Shown here one piece after another: positions 1-12,440 of a stretch of DNA of 64,000 bases. The position numbers were made by a program, and so were the translations under genes. How positions within the stretch are numbered: the first letter of the stretch is position 1; every line of letters begins with the position of its first letter. Below the pieces are notes generated by a model, which was not told the origin of the DNA, did no database searches, and saw nothing but the letters and a program-made list of their open reading frames with translations. The DNA comes from Uranotaenia lowii (taxonomy: Eukaryota > Arthropoda > Insecta > Diptera > Culicidae), in assembly GCF_029784155.1 (NCBI RefSeq), contig NC_073693.1, positions 135,459,988 to 135,523,987 on the forward strand, given 5' to 3'.

Positions 1-3000
1 CGCAAAAAGCTCCATCCTTTTGATTAATGTGAAAAAATGTTCCCCCTATATTTTCAGGAGTCGTTCATTTGTATCCAAATAAATAGGAAACTTAAAAAAA
101 TTCAAAATTAAAAAAAGATTTCATATAAATCTATAATTAAAATATTTTTGAGAAAAAATGTATATAAAACCTTTTATCTTGACACATTGAAGATCGAATC
201 GATAAACTTCCATTAAAACATTTATTCATTTATTTTTTAATGCTTTTGTTTCCACACTTTTCAACCGCTGTTCAAGAATAACGTTTGATTTCCCATAATG
301 GTAGGAAGCTCCATACGATAAGATAAACATTGGAATTTCTTATCAGCGAAACCACAGGAAAAATGATTTGGATACAAATTACCGTCAGAGTGACTTGCTT
401 TGAACTGAAAACTATTGTATAACAATTTTATCGTGTTATATCTGAATTCTAAATAAAAATAATAAAACATCGTGAAAAGACGAAAACTTTGGGTAACTTT
501 TCAATTTTAATAATTTATTGACGATTTTAGAAATAGAGTTTCAAGTAAAGACGATGTTCTTTAAACATACGGTTGATTTGGAAAATCATTGTTTTGCTAA
601 CGAATTATGACTAATCATTATTTTCGAATGAAGACTTTAAAATGAAATAGTAAGTCACTAGAATTTTGTGTTTCAAAATTCTCAAGAAGGGAATTAATAG
701 TTTTTTTGCAGTAAATGTACTGGGAAATAGGTAACAGAAATGGTACACTCTATGGCTACACTTTATTCGGTGTTTGCCATTATTTAAATACCACTTGTTG
801 CAGAACATAACAAACTAATGACTCATTAAAACTGTAATTAGCGGACATGAGTCAACCCACAGACCGTTTTCCGTTCGTTGGCCGATATGTTTTGTTTTCG
901 GACACTAATTTGTGCCCCGTTGCAATATCATTATTTTTTCCTGCAAAAGTACCGACAAACCGAGATTTGCCATGTTCATTCCTGTGTAAGTAATAATTTT
1001 TCCACGATTCACACAGGTCAATTTCATCCATGTTTTGGTCTCTCCCCCTACCTTTCTAAGGGGACTTAAGACCACGAATCGTTCCGGCCAACCAGCTCCA
1101 AATGCAGCAGCAAGTGGCGTTATTATTTGCGTTCATTTCACAGTGATTACAAGTTGCCATCCGGGAAAGGTATTTATTACAGTGTGCCAACTAAAAACGT
1201 GCAATTAAATGAAAATTGTAAACATAATTTATATCCGATGCAACAAGGTGGCACATGGCACAAACCAGCTGTAGTTAGCCCACAATTCCCGACCCCTGTT
1301 CCTGATTCCATCACCATACCCATTCGCATATTTATATTTTCGTCTCAAATCAGTGGATATCTTTTACAGCTCGCAAAGTTTATATAGACTCTCCAATATT
1401 ATATTGTTGTGGGTACCTACTCGAATGCACATCTTGAGCCCGAATGCATTTCTTGGCTTGTGGTCGTATATTTTTTTCTGCTGTTGGAGCTTTTTCGAAT
1501 ACCCCTTGCGGTTTTCTTTATTTGGACAATTCAATTGCGGCGCAACGGCGGTGTCGTTACGGGTGAAATCGTAAAAATATTTACGACCAGCAAAACGCCA
1601 AAACGCACCGGTAACGAATGTGCGGATCTATCCGCCTTAAAGTGCATTCATACTGAACGAGTATCTAAAGAACTAAGCACGATTTTTAACTAACTTTTGA
1701 TGGGACTTACATATAAGTTGCGATTTCGAATTTCTATTAAATATTCCAATTCGTATATAAAAAGTTCAAGCAATACAGACCCCGTTCGATTTAGGCAACA
1801 TTCGATTTTGGCAACATCCGAGCAAAAACCGGTCGTTTTTGGCAACATCCAAAAAAACGGTTTTTTGTCACTTTTTTATTTTTTATTTTCATTTCAAATT
1901 AATCAAAGCTAATGTAAAACGTAATATTAGCATTTAATTTTTAGCATTTAATGTGTTTGTGTTCGTTTAAAAAAAAAAAATCGAATATTAAGACATTTTA
2001 AATTACTATCGTAAACAAGTTGGTATTGAGTGATTTTCTATCATGCATTTAGGACAAGCTTTGCCCAAAAAAAGTTGAATCGGATAGCAGTTTAGTTAAT
2101 TCGTAAATATGTCTCCAATGTTCGGAAAATCGCTCAAGAAAAGCAATCAGGATTCGTTTCAAGCTAGAATACTGATACCTCTGAGTGCTGTGATATGCAC
2201 GTGGTGAAAGTATCTGTTGAATATTTGACGAGCATCAACACTAACTATGATACATAAAAATATACCATGCCCCATCGGGAGCTACCGTTGCTATTCGTCA
2301 CGTGGCAAGTCAACAGTGATCGATATACTTGATGATACATTTTGAACGTCGCTCCCTCAATCATTCCCGAACGTCTATACTCGCATCATTGTTGATAATG
2401 TTCGGTATTGATAGACGATCATGAATGTTTCAGAAGGAAAAATCTGAAGAAATAATAGAACCACATGCTGAAAAAAGCTGTAGCACATGTTGGACAGTTC
2501 ATTGCGGTTACTTAGTAATATGATGTTGTTCTTCTACGCAAAGCGAAAAGTTAAAAATCATATTGTAACCTTTACGCATCGCTCAGAACTGATACATATC
2601 AGTTATGATTCTAGAAGGTTGAAAACCATCAAGGAAGGCAATCACCATCGCGACGTTCTTTGCTGATAGTTTGCGTCCTTCATTACCACATCATGTTTCG
2701 CGGGAATGTTTCAAATATAGCAGCGTCGTTGTCATGCATGATTGTTTATATGATTTGGTTAGAGAGGAAAAATTGACTGCTTCGATTTCTTGGCTCTGAT
2801 TGCAGTAAAGCATGGCTGATCGAAAATGATTGATTTTCGGAACATTGTATGTCTCCAAGTAGTTGACAATATGCTAATTCGACATTTACGATTTGAGTGA
2901 ACTGATTTACGATAAATGGGCGATCCTTCCTTCTTTCTTCCTTTGACCGGTTCGTGAACGGAAAATCTCACATATAGAGCTGAAGCGCAAATCATATCAA

Positions 3001-3005
3001 CTGAT
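1..3005. other. Non-coding, no gene recognised
   Basis: AT-rich sequence with only short open frames that show no family motif. Positions about 1780-1850 hold three imperfect copies of a TTTGGCAACATYC motif. No element ends with a duplicated target could be placed. Confidence 0.5.
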
Positions 3006-3007
3006 AA

Positions 3008-3072
3008 GTTGGCATCGTGGTAAGATACCGGACAGCCAACTCGGAGGACTGGAGTTCAAATCTCGGTCGTGG
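3008..3072 (+). repeat. tRNA-like sequence (likely SINE fragment)
   Basis: An A-box-like TGGCATCGTGGTAAG is followed about 40 bases later by a B-box-like GGAGTTCAAATCTC, the spacing of an internal Pol III promoter. The flanking acceptor stem does not pair well, so this is a tRNA-derived remnant rather than a functional tRNA. Confidence 0.4.
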
Positions 3073-4082
3073 AAATTGTTTTTCGTTTCACTCAAATTAC
3101 TTTGAATCGTTTATTTTGCTTCTTGTGGGGAAATCGAATCGTTAAAATCTTGTCATTGTAGATATATCGCCTCCATTTTTGTAGCTATATGCTATTTTGG
3201 TAATTTTAATACAATCTTTTCATATAGTATATTTGTTCGAATAATTCTGTTGTTCCAGCGATATACCCTCTTAAATGTTTGCTGGGTATGCTAACAGGTC
3301 GTTAGGTCGAATGGTCGCTAGGCCGAATGATCGTTAGATCGAGTTTTCGTTAGGCTGAATGGTCGTCAGGACGAATGGTTGTTAGGCCGAATGGGCATCA
3401 GGCCGGAGAGATGCTAGGCCGAATAGACGTTAGGCTTGATAGATGTTAGACCGAATTGATATTAGGCCGAATGGGTACTAGGTCGAATGGACAATGGACA
3501 AATGGACATCTTTAACGCTTGTCAGCATGCTAGGCTGAATGTTTGAGGTCGAATAGGTGTTAGGCCGAATGGTCGGTTGGCCGAAAGGTCATTTCGCCGA
3601 ATGGTCATAGGGTCATCATCGTCCATTCAGCCTAACTCCATTCGGCCTAATGACCATTCAGCGTAATGATCGTTCAGCCTAATGGCTTTTCGGCCTAGCA
3701 TCCTTCCGGCTTGATAACCATACAGACAATTGTTAAAGATGTCTTATCGGCCTAGCAATCATTCAGCCTTTCGAAAATTCGGCCTAGTGACCATTCGACC
3801 TAGCAACCATTCGGCCAAATGACCATTCGGCTAGTAGACCATTTGGCCTAAGATCCTTTCGACTTTGCGTCCTTTCGGCCTTGCAGCCTTCGTCTGGATA
3901 ACCGTCGGCCGAATAGCCCATTCCGCTTAGTGGCCTAAAGGGTGATACGGTCAAAATTTGGTCAATATCAACTTGACGTATTTCTTTTAATTTTGCATTT
4001 AAAAAACCTGAACACCCCTCATTTTGAAGGTGTAGAATGTTGCTCCTATTTTGATTTTGGAATTCACTCTTCAGTTGTAAAA

Positions 4083-5102
4083 ATGCCGTCCAAGGAAAAA
4101 GAGCAGCGTATCAAAATTTTGCTCGCGCATCGTGAAAATCCGAGCTACTCGCACGCAAAGCTGGCAAAATCGCTAAAAGTTGCCAAATCAACCGTTACAA
4201 ATGAAATTAAAGTGTTTGGGCAACGTTTGTCGACAGCCAGGAGGTCTGGATCGGGGAGAAATCGAAAACCGGAAGCCGCTGACACGACAAAGAGAGTTGC
4301 CGGTAGTTTCAAGCGAAACCCTAAGCTCTCTCTCCGAGATGCCGCAAATAAGCTGGGTGTATCGTCTACAACCGTGCATCGAGCCAAAAAACGAGCCGGA
4401 CTATCGACTTTCAAGAAGGAAGTGACTCCAAATCGCGATGATAAACAAAATACGACGCCCAAAGCGCGATCCCGGAGGCTGTACACGACGATGCTGACGA
4501 AGTTTGACTGCGTGGTAATGGACGACGAAACCTACGTCAAAGCAGACTACAAGCAGCATTCGGGACAGGAGTTTTATACGGCAAAAGGAAGAGGAAAGGT
4601 AGCAGATATTTTCAAGCACATGAAACTGTCAAAATTCACGAAGAAATATCTGGTTTGGCAAGCCATCTATACCTGTGGCTTGAAAAGCAGCATTTCGATA
4701 GCTTCCGGGACTGTCAACCAAGAAATTTACGTGAAAGAGTGTTTGAATAAACGTCTGCTGCCTTTCCTGAAGAAACACGGTTGTTCCGTACTGTTTTGAC
4801 CGGATTTGGCATCTTGCCATTACGGTAAAAAGGCCATGGAGTGGTATGCCGCCAACAACGTGCAGGTGGTTCCCAAGGACAAGAACCCTCCCAACACGCC
4901 AGAGCTCCGCCCAATTGAGAAATACTGGGCTATTGTCAAGCGGAACCTAAAGAAGACCATAAAAACTGCTAAGGACGAGCAACAGTTCAAGGCAAACTGG
5001 ATTTCTGCGGCGAAGAAGGTGGACAAGGTGGCTGTACAAAATCTGATGGCAGGGGTTAAGCGTAAGGCCCGGCAATTCGGATTAGGAAAAGCGGAAGCCT
5101 AA
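4083..5102 (+). pseudogene. DD37E mariner-type transposase, one internal stop
   Basis: This is the cut-and-paste transposase of the IS630/Tc1/mariner superfamily, about 340 codons. The start is the ATG beginning MPSKEKEQR; an upstream ATG in the terminal repeat is in frame but lies outside the domain. Two helix-turn-helix segments (about residues 20-45 and 85-115, the second with SSTTVHRAKKRAGL) flank a basic GSGRNRKP linker. The catalytic triad is visible: Asp in VVMDDETY, Asp in PDLASCHYG, and Glu in ELRPIEKYW, with 37 residues between the second Asp and the Glu. The frame is broken only by TGA at 4797-4799, where the related copy in this window has TGG (Trp) in the same VLFWPDL motif. The frame downstream is open to the C-terminus. 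It therefore looks recently inactivated. Confidence 0.9.
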
Positions 5103-5211
5103 CTGAATATTTTTCCTGAATTTTATACTAATTAAACTTGAAAAAGAAATTTAATTTGATTTTTTAAATAAACGATTTCACCGATTTACACGCGTTTTCC
5201 CTTGACTAAAT

Positions 5212-5451
5212 TGTCGTGATTTTACGAATATCAATTCAGAGATTCACCTAAACACGTCTGTCGCTCGCAAGAATAGATCAATGACTGACTTTGTTTTGTT
5301 TGTTTGTCAAGTGCTTCCAAAATAGCAAATGTTCTCATAGAAATTTATTTTATTTTATTCATCTACAGTGTTGCCGAATACAACTATTATTTTATTTTAT
5401 TCCTAATTAAATTTGATTTATTTTCTGTATATTCTTCATCTCATCCCTACA
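5212..5451 (-). mobile_element. Solo LTR, gypsy-type, 240 bp
   Basis: The LTR begins TG, ends CA and is flanked by a perfect 5-bp duplication TAAAT (5207-5211 and 5452-5456). It has exactly the length of, and is nearly identical to, the two LTRs at 20650-22115, where a primer-binding site shows its sense direction; by that guide this copy is on the minus strand. It splits the 3' terminal repeat of mariner copy 1. A solo LTR normally arises by LTR-LTR recombination. Confidence 0.85.
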
Positions 5452-5564
5452 TAAATTTTGACCGAATCACCATTTATTCGGCCTGATTCGGCCTAACGTC
5501 CATCGGGCGAATTACCTTCGGCCGAATGGCTTCGGCGTCATGACTTTCGGCCGAATCACCCAGC

Positions 5565-6591
5565 CTCGTGTGCTAGCTCAGCGAGTCGGAAGGACAGCTG
5601 GAAAATAATTGTGTGTTGGGAGGACCGCAAGGAGAAAAAAGTCGAAACTTTTGAGACTTAATTGCTAGATTTTTTTTGGTCAGGATATATGAAGGAAAAA
5701 ATTCATTTTTCATTTAATTAAATGTGAAGTAAACTTGAAGTAGAATAATCAATTTAAAACTGCTGTGTTTCCGGAGAGACAGAGCTTGCTTCATTTAGAA
5801 ATGGAACAAAAACAATTGCCTGTATTTCAGTTATTTATTATTGGATTCCAGATCTTTTTTCATACAAATGTAGCATTTTATACATACTACTAAAATACGA
5901 ATGAAATTATTTATAACGGCTTCGAAGGAATCCCCAATTTTATCCTGAAACACGGCTCATTAGATGGCCCATGCCAATCGTTCTCAAAAATACACTAACC
6001 TTTGGTTTCTAATGATGTTTTTCTTAATTTTTTTGTAGCAAACAAGATTTTTCATCATTTTTTACATGAAAAGTTTATAAAAACGACTTTAGTATTTAGA
6101 AATAGAAGGATTAATGGAATCAACATGAAACTTGTTATTTTTCATAGATAATATATAAGGTTCTATGGTAAACCAGCCTGCGCAATCTGATGAAACTACA
6201 GCTTAACCTTTTTTTTTTTCACTCGTATGAACTTTCGGAAGACTATAAATATTCTGTTGTATTTTACTAACTTTTCACAAATTTTAATCAATCATATCAA
6301 AATTGGGGCAGAATGCCCACAAGACCACGTGTTTTATGTTCAAATGTAGAATGCTGTTAACTTTTAATAAAACCTGAATATCAAAACAAAATGCCATTTT
6401 TTTTATTTCCTGACTCTCAAATTACGATAACAATGCATAATTCTAACAAATTTCGTCTTTGTTCGAGTTGAAAAGCTGCACCAATATTCGACTCGAAAAA
6501 GCTACCCGCCGCCATGTTTGTCACGATATCGGTCAAAAAATTTAATTTTGTTGCCTACCTGAAGACGTTATACCTATAAGGATGTAGAAAA
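5565..6591. other. Non-coding, no gene recognised
   Basis: AT-rich sequence between two palindromic elements. No ORF with a recognisable motif and no element ends were seen. Confidence 0.5.
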
Positions 6592-7725
6592 GGGAATATT
6601 ATTTATATGCTAGTTTAATGGCAATACGGTGAACGTTTGATGATAAATTCTTGATAGAAGAATTAAAGATCGGAAAGAAATGACGGATAGATAAAGCAGA
6701 CGCTTAGTAGAAGAAAATTTACAGGTGTTGAAATTGAGCCAAGAGCATATTTTATGGAAAGTTTCAAAGGTGCGTTCTAGACCCTTTGTCCCACATCAGT
6801 TGAATGGCTGAGAGAAGTAACAGCGAGAGGCGCAATTACGTTCACCCATACATCCAACCCGATGGATTGGTAAAGCACGTGCTTCCCAATCGGACAAAAA
6901 GTCTAGAACGCATGGCTCTGGTGAAGCTTTCCTATTGCTGAACCAGTTCAAGCGATGTGTTGTCTGTTTTTCGGATTCCGTTTTTATCGGCAGCGCTACT
7001 TATTGTTTTCACGCAAGTACCGTAAACGTCCCTACTTTTGACAACTTTTTTATTTTTTGAACTGTATTTTTGAATATTTACCCCTTAATTAAACCCCCCG
7101 AAGCCAAATGATTTTAATCTTTTTAACGAATAGTCACCGTTGGTAAATTATTTATATGCTAGTTTAATGGCAATGCGGTGAACGTTAGATGATAAATTCT
7201 TGATAGAAGAATTAAAGATCGGAAAGAAATGACGGATAGATAAAGCAGACGCTTAGTAGAAGAAAATTTACAGGTGTTGAAATTGAGCCGATAAAAACGG
7301 AATCCGAAAAACAGACAACACATCGCTTGAACTGGTTCAGCAATAGGAAAGCTTCACCAGAGCCATGCGTTCTAGACTTTTTGTCCGATTGGGAAGCACG
7401 TGCTTTACCAATCCATCGGGTTGGATGTATGGGTGAACGTAATTGCGCCTCTCGCTGTTACTTCTCTCAGCCATTCAACTGATGTGGGACAAAGGGTCTA
7501 GAACGCACCTTTGAAACTTTCCATAAAATATGCTCTTGGCTCAATTTCAACACCTGTAAATTTTCTTCTACTAAGCGTCTGCTTTATCTATCCGTCATTT
7601 CTTTCCGATCTTTAATTCTTCTATCAAGAATTTATCATCTAACGTTCACCGCATTGCCATTAAACTAGCATATAAATAATTTACCAACGGTGACTATTCG
7701 TTAAAAAGATTAAAAAGGGAATATT
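6592..7725. repeat. Long near-perfect inverted duplication
   Basis: About 390 bp at 6599-6990 is repeated, inverted and almost identical, at 7288-7680. A third partial copy, in the same orientation as the left arm, lies at about 7117-7287 and is also complementary to about 7540-7716. A unique spacer of about 125 bp occupies 6991-7116. The whole block is flanked by a 13-bp direct repeat ending in GGGAATATT (6592-6600 and 7717-7725). There is no coding potential. It may be a foldback element or a template-switch rearrangement. Confidence 0.85.
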
Positions 7726-10461
7726 GAAAAGCAAAATTTTCGATAAGTTTAGCAATAATAAATGATTTTTAGCCAAAGTATGGTTGGTTTACAAAAATAC
7801 GATGAACATGTCACTAAACATTTGATGTTTCAATTATTACATTACATTAATCATTGTTCTTTTCTCACCACCATTTCCATATTGTGCGTTCTGTCCACTT
7901 GTTTTGGCGTTGTACCCCGTGGTTTGTTTTCTGGCTGTTTAAGTATTTTTTTTACAAAAATATAATCAAAATAGTGTTTTTATCATATTTTTCTTTGAGA
8001 TAATACGTAAATCTGATCCATGAATCCTCGTAAACTTTCAATTTGATTCTTAGATGATTGGTATCGCTGTAAATAGCGATTACGCCTAACTGGTGCGTCT
8101 TGTACAGTTTTCCCCAGAACTGGATGAAATTCCCAACACGTGGGTGCCAAGAACTTATAAATTCGTTCACCAGGAGCGCGACAATATGAGCAAAAGTTTG
8201 TTCCAATTCTAAATAAAGCAAGCTTTACTCCGGTTGCTGCATATTCCTAGCACTCCTCCAGGTTATAACCTGTTTGAAATGACTGATCAACACATGATTT
8301 AACAGAGAAAATTTCCGGAACGAATATTTTCTGTTATATATGTAGTTGTCTTAGATTTGGTGGAACCCCAGTGTTCTTTGAGGAAATATGATAGCTACCA
8401 ATCGTTTCGAAAACTACATTTTTTCTGATGAAACTTTTTAAACTTTGAGTCCCAACTTTTGGGAAAAGTTAAAATGTCTAATAACCATTTTGGTTGCACC
8501 AGTCCTAAAGTAAACAGTTGTTCCAAACTATATCTGAATTCACAACAAGATTATTTGGACACATAAAATGATTTTTATTCCTTCTCGCAATAACGATAAT
8601 AACAACAATGATGTGCTCTCGGCTGGTATATTTTAGTGACCCAAGTTTACCGGAGGGGAAACTGAACTGACTCCAAACTCCATCGCCCAGGGAAGGTTGA
8701 GGATAAGCGGGAACAAATTTATGGCCGCTGGCGTTTCGCTCATTTTGTTCGGACCCAGCAGGTTAACTGAATTCATACTTACATATAGACTCAAGATGTG
8801 CGATATGCCATCATCATCATCAGCATCTGCACCAGTATGAACCACCTTGGGGATTTGAGCGGGGAAGCTGGCTCACCGGGAGGAAGCTGCTCGAAAAAAG
8901 ACTCGAATGTCAATATTTACATTCCTTTGGGAAAACGGGGTGTTTAACAGCGAAATAATGACACATTTTGAGGTTGGCCGTTGCGGTTTAATTGTGGCTT
9001 GGATTCCCTTTTTTGCTCAGTCTTTAAGATCTCTTTTTTATTATTCTTCATATGCGTACTTGCCGACTGCAACTACATATATAATGTTTTTTTTAATGAG
9101 AACAATAATACAAAACAAAACGTATTTATATAAAATGACAACTAATTGATTTTTTTTTTGTAAAAAAATATACCGGTTGAGTCATAAATCAATCTACATT
9201 CCATGGTCAGAATCGAAGGCGACACAAGAGCTAAATTGAAAAGGATTATTCAAATGAGCGGAAATTGCGGTTAGTTGAAGGATGTTGTTGTGGTTTGGAA
9301 ACAACTGAAAGGAAACAAAGTGAAAAGTGGCACACATCGCCGTAGACCTGATCCTGATATTGGAAATTGCTTATATGGAAACATAATATAGAGAAAAAAA
9401 CCTCTTGTCCCTACCGCAAAAAGCATACTGTCAGAAAGATTTTGGCCCTTATGTCAATCAATACACTTATTGAACCTCAGATAATCAACTTTAAAAAAAA
9501 AAAACAATCTGGTGCAGCTTTAACTGAGAAGGATACAAACGAATCTTTTTAAAACGATACTTAAACTATTTTTCCAAACAGAAATGTCAATTCCTCCAGC
9601 TGCTTTGAAGTTACTCATAACACTCAAACATAAGTGTTGTAATGATATGCATACCCAAATGTTTAATCGCAACATACATCGTCAAACAGTATAATATATG
9701 CGACCAGCGATAAGTTACTCTATCCGTAAGCGCGGTTGTTACTATCCCTCAACCAGTTCCATCGAAAGATAAACAGCTCAAGAATGTCCCCATGATGTCG
9801 CTCCCGGCAACAAGTCCTAAATGCAAAATAATACACACATGGCCCGGCCGATACTGTCGTTCGTCCGTGGTCCAATCGACCGAGACCCCGGCCCGGTTGT
9901 CTGGTGGACATTAAAGAGAACAACCAATCGAGTACCGAGGTACTTTGGACCAACCGTATGCGACTGCCGGGTTGCCAGATTCCTTTAGGTATTGTGATTT
10001 TTGTCGAATTTTTATTACTTGAGTTCATTTTCGTCATTTCAAGTCACTTTCCCAGTTTATTCTTATTTCTGGCGGATTCAAAAGAAGTTAGATAGATTTA
10101 TGTTCAATTAAAACAATGTAGTTCTTTATCTCGATATTACTCAAGCAACCATAAGTACTAGAAACAAGCATTGAATAATCTATTACGTCAACTAAGGAGA
10201 TCGTGCAATTCACAACAACAGCTTAAATATGTTTTCTCTATCAGTTTGAATAGGCAAGATACAGCAAACAAAACAAGAATAGTACCACTATGCGTTTTTG
10301 TTGTTAAAATATGAATAATAGAAAATTTTACAATATTTGTTTTGAATTTTTTCAATGGACAATTAAAAAATAAGTTTTTCTATGTTCTTTGTTGGTTTTT
10401 ATTTGAGTTTTAAAAAATCATTGAAGAAACTTATAATTTCTGCCAATGGTCTTCTTAGGCA
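7726..10461. other. Non-coding, no gene recognised
   Basis: Mostly AT-rich. Two blocks are more GC-rich and complex (about 8630-8900 and 9720-9990) but show no conserved domain, splice-bounded frame or repeat partner in the window. No gene is claimed. Confidence 0.45.
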
Positions 10462-11836
10462 AAGGTTGCCAAATATTTTCCCGGGCGTATCGGGACCGGA
10501 CAAATCCAATCAATTTTATCTAAAAACCTAGCAAAATTTGAACATTTGATTTCAATGTGGTCAACCAAAAATCCGGGCAAATTTTATCAAAACCACGAAG
10601 TAATTCGATAAAAATCTAAATGAGAACACTTTAAATATTTTTTTTCATCAAAACACATCTCCAGTTTTTATTAAGGTACACCGGGGTAAGTGTGGACGAT
10701 GGCTATTGAAACAATACTGTGCACTATTTTCTCAAACATTTAATGCAGAATGTTGAATTTACTTGTAATCTATCCCATAACTGTAAAAAAGTTACGATTC
10801 AGACAATAACGGATGTTTACAGCGAATTTTTTGGAATTTTCTATTTTCAACTACGATGTCGAGTTGACGTACATCTCTTTCAATAGCAAATTTCTTGTAA
10901 ACTAGCTGGCTCTTGATGAAAAACTCTACATTGAAACAATCCTTACATTCCAAACAACCAGTTAGGAAAAGAAACGGCGGTAAAAAATGAAGAAAAAAGA
11001 GTTTATTTACAAAAAAACTAAAATATTGTCTCCTGGGGTAAGTGTGGACGGCTTTAAAAAGACTTGATGTTTACACATTTTTTTCAATTTTCTGTCCTTC
11101 ATCCTTCATGAATTGTATTATTTAGCTATATTTAGCATTCGAATCATGAAAAAATGGGTAAAGTGCTTGTTTGTTCTGTGTTTTTGATAAAATCAGATCT
11201 CGTGTGTTGCAACATAAATTACTCACAATAATTATTGAAAGATGCATTACTAATAGTATCATGAACTTTTTTTCAAAATTTTGGACGGTTCGAGCAATAA
11301 AATAACGTATTCAACCAAGAAAACACAAATTTTTTGAAAATGTCCTGAGAAATCAAAGGGAAAATCTGCCGTCCACACATACCCCATAAAGCGGGGTAAG
11401 TGAAGACACCAGCAGTGGTCCAGCAGTCCATTACAATTTACGTGATAACTTTTCTCGCTTTGCTTTTATCGAGCTAATCTCTTCAGCGATTGTAAACAAC
11501 ATGTTCTGCATCACATTAAGTGTAATTTTATGAAAATTGCTCCACTGCTGATTTTTTAATGATTTTTTAAAGTTGAACTATGCGAAAAACCATCCACACT
11601 TACCCCGGTGTACCTTAATTCATATTTTTGGCTTTCAAAAATCAGTTCATTATTATTGAGACAAAACTAGCTAAAAAAATCGAAAATCTTGATAACATGA
11701 TAACTAAATTTGTTTTTTTTTTATATTTTACAAACAAAGTGAATAAATCTGGGCATTTTTAAGAAAATCCAGCAACTGGACTGAACCGGACTTTTCCTAA
11801 ATTTTGTGTCGAATCTCCGGGCGTGTTACCTCAGTT
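10462..11836. mobile_element. MITE with AAGGTTGCC end, split by a TTAA MITE
   Basis: The left part (10462-10670) and right part (about 11620-11836) share blocks with the uninterrupted relative at 17654-18105, notably the CCGGGC and GGACCGGACTTTTCC stretches and the AAGGTTGCC end. The two parts are separated by the 940-bp element at 10675-11614. The right boundary is uncertain. No coding capacity. Confidence 0.55.
10675..11614. mobile_element. TTAA-flanked MITE (GGTACACCGGGGTAAGTG ends), copy A
   Basis: The terminal inverted repeat GGTACACCGGGGTAAGTG opens the element and its complement closes it, with TTAA on both sides (10671-10674 and 11615-11618). The phrase GGGGTAAGTG plus GGAC recurs inside (near 11035 and 11394), like iterated binding sites. 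It is non-coding and 940 bp long. A second copy, inverted and expanded by nested insertions, is at 31365-35904. TTAA targets are typical of piggyBac-type transposases; that link is an inference. Confidence 0.85.
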
Positions 11837-12127
11837 GGCGGTATGTTATTTCGAATGTCAAAACTATTTCAAAGTTCTACGAAAAAATAATACGGGAGGA
11901 CCTGAAATGAAGCTTAGTTTGTGTATCTAAAAACCCATTCGTTTGATCCAAATACTTTCTATGAAAACTTACAAAATAGAGCAACGTCGTAATATTTGTG
12001 AACTCCTTATTATATGGCTTTTTTTAACGATACATTAACGATACAATTAAAAAGATATTCGTTACTTCGGAGGCTATTCAACGTTTAAATTTATTTTACA
12101 GTTTGACACAAGAGCCAGACATCACTA

Positions 12128-12439
12128 AGAGCAAGTTCACTGGTGTTGGTAGAAAGTGGTAGAAATTTTGACACTTTTAGCACTCTTTGAAAACTTTACC
12201 ATGCGAAAACATTTCAAGATCTGTGGCCTTCAAGAGTTTTTACAACACATGTTGTATTCTCGCATGCTGTGATGTATAAATAATAATATTTCTATCACAT
12301 GCGGCTGGAATAGGAATAGTGCTGTAAAAAATACAACGCCCGAAGATCTTGAACATATTTTTGCATGGTAAAATTTTCAAAATGTGCTACAAGTGTCAAA
12401 ATTTCTACCACTTTCCTCCAACACCAGTGAACTTGCTCT
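12128..12439. mobile_element. Short MITE, AGAGCAAGTTCACTGG ends
   Basis: A roughly 310-bp palindromic element. The outer 45 bp of the two arms (AGAGCAAGTTCACTGGTGTT and on through GTGGTAGAAATTTTGACAC) are nearly perfect inverted repeats, with weaker pairing further in. The flanks suggest a TA target. Non-coding. Confidence 0.75.
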
Positions 12440-12440
12440 A

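Larger units (their letters stand above)
3938..5474 (+). mobile_element. Tc1/mariner DD37E transposon, copy 1
   Basis: The element starts AAGGGTGATACGGTC after a TA (3936-3937) and ends GACCGAATCACCATT before a TA (5475-5476); it matches the termini of the 46131-52156 copy. Removing the solo LTR and its 5-bp duplication leaves about 1.29 kb, a normal mariner length. It is inserted in the right arm of the iteron palindrome, whose TTCGGCC repeats resume directly after it. The transposase inside has one in-frame stop. Confidence 0.85.
3281..5564. mobile_element. Foldback element built of GGCCGAAT iterons
   Basis: The left arm (about 3293-3610) is a degenerate array of a 16-17 bp unit, roughly TGGTCGTTAGGCCGAA. 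The right arm (about 3620-3936, resuming at 5477-5557) carries the same unit in inverse orientation. A non-iteron block, GACATCTTTAAC near 3500, is answered by its complement near 3733, so the arms really are inverted copies. The outer ends are GCTGGGT (3281-3287) and ACCCAGC (5558-5564). A mariner copy sits in the right arm between 3938 and 5474. The element has no coding capacity and its superfamily is unknown. Confidence 0.6.

Noticed and set aside
8633..8905. GC-richer block as a host exon
   Set aside because: No long frame with consistent splice sites; an exon could not be supported.
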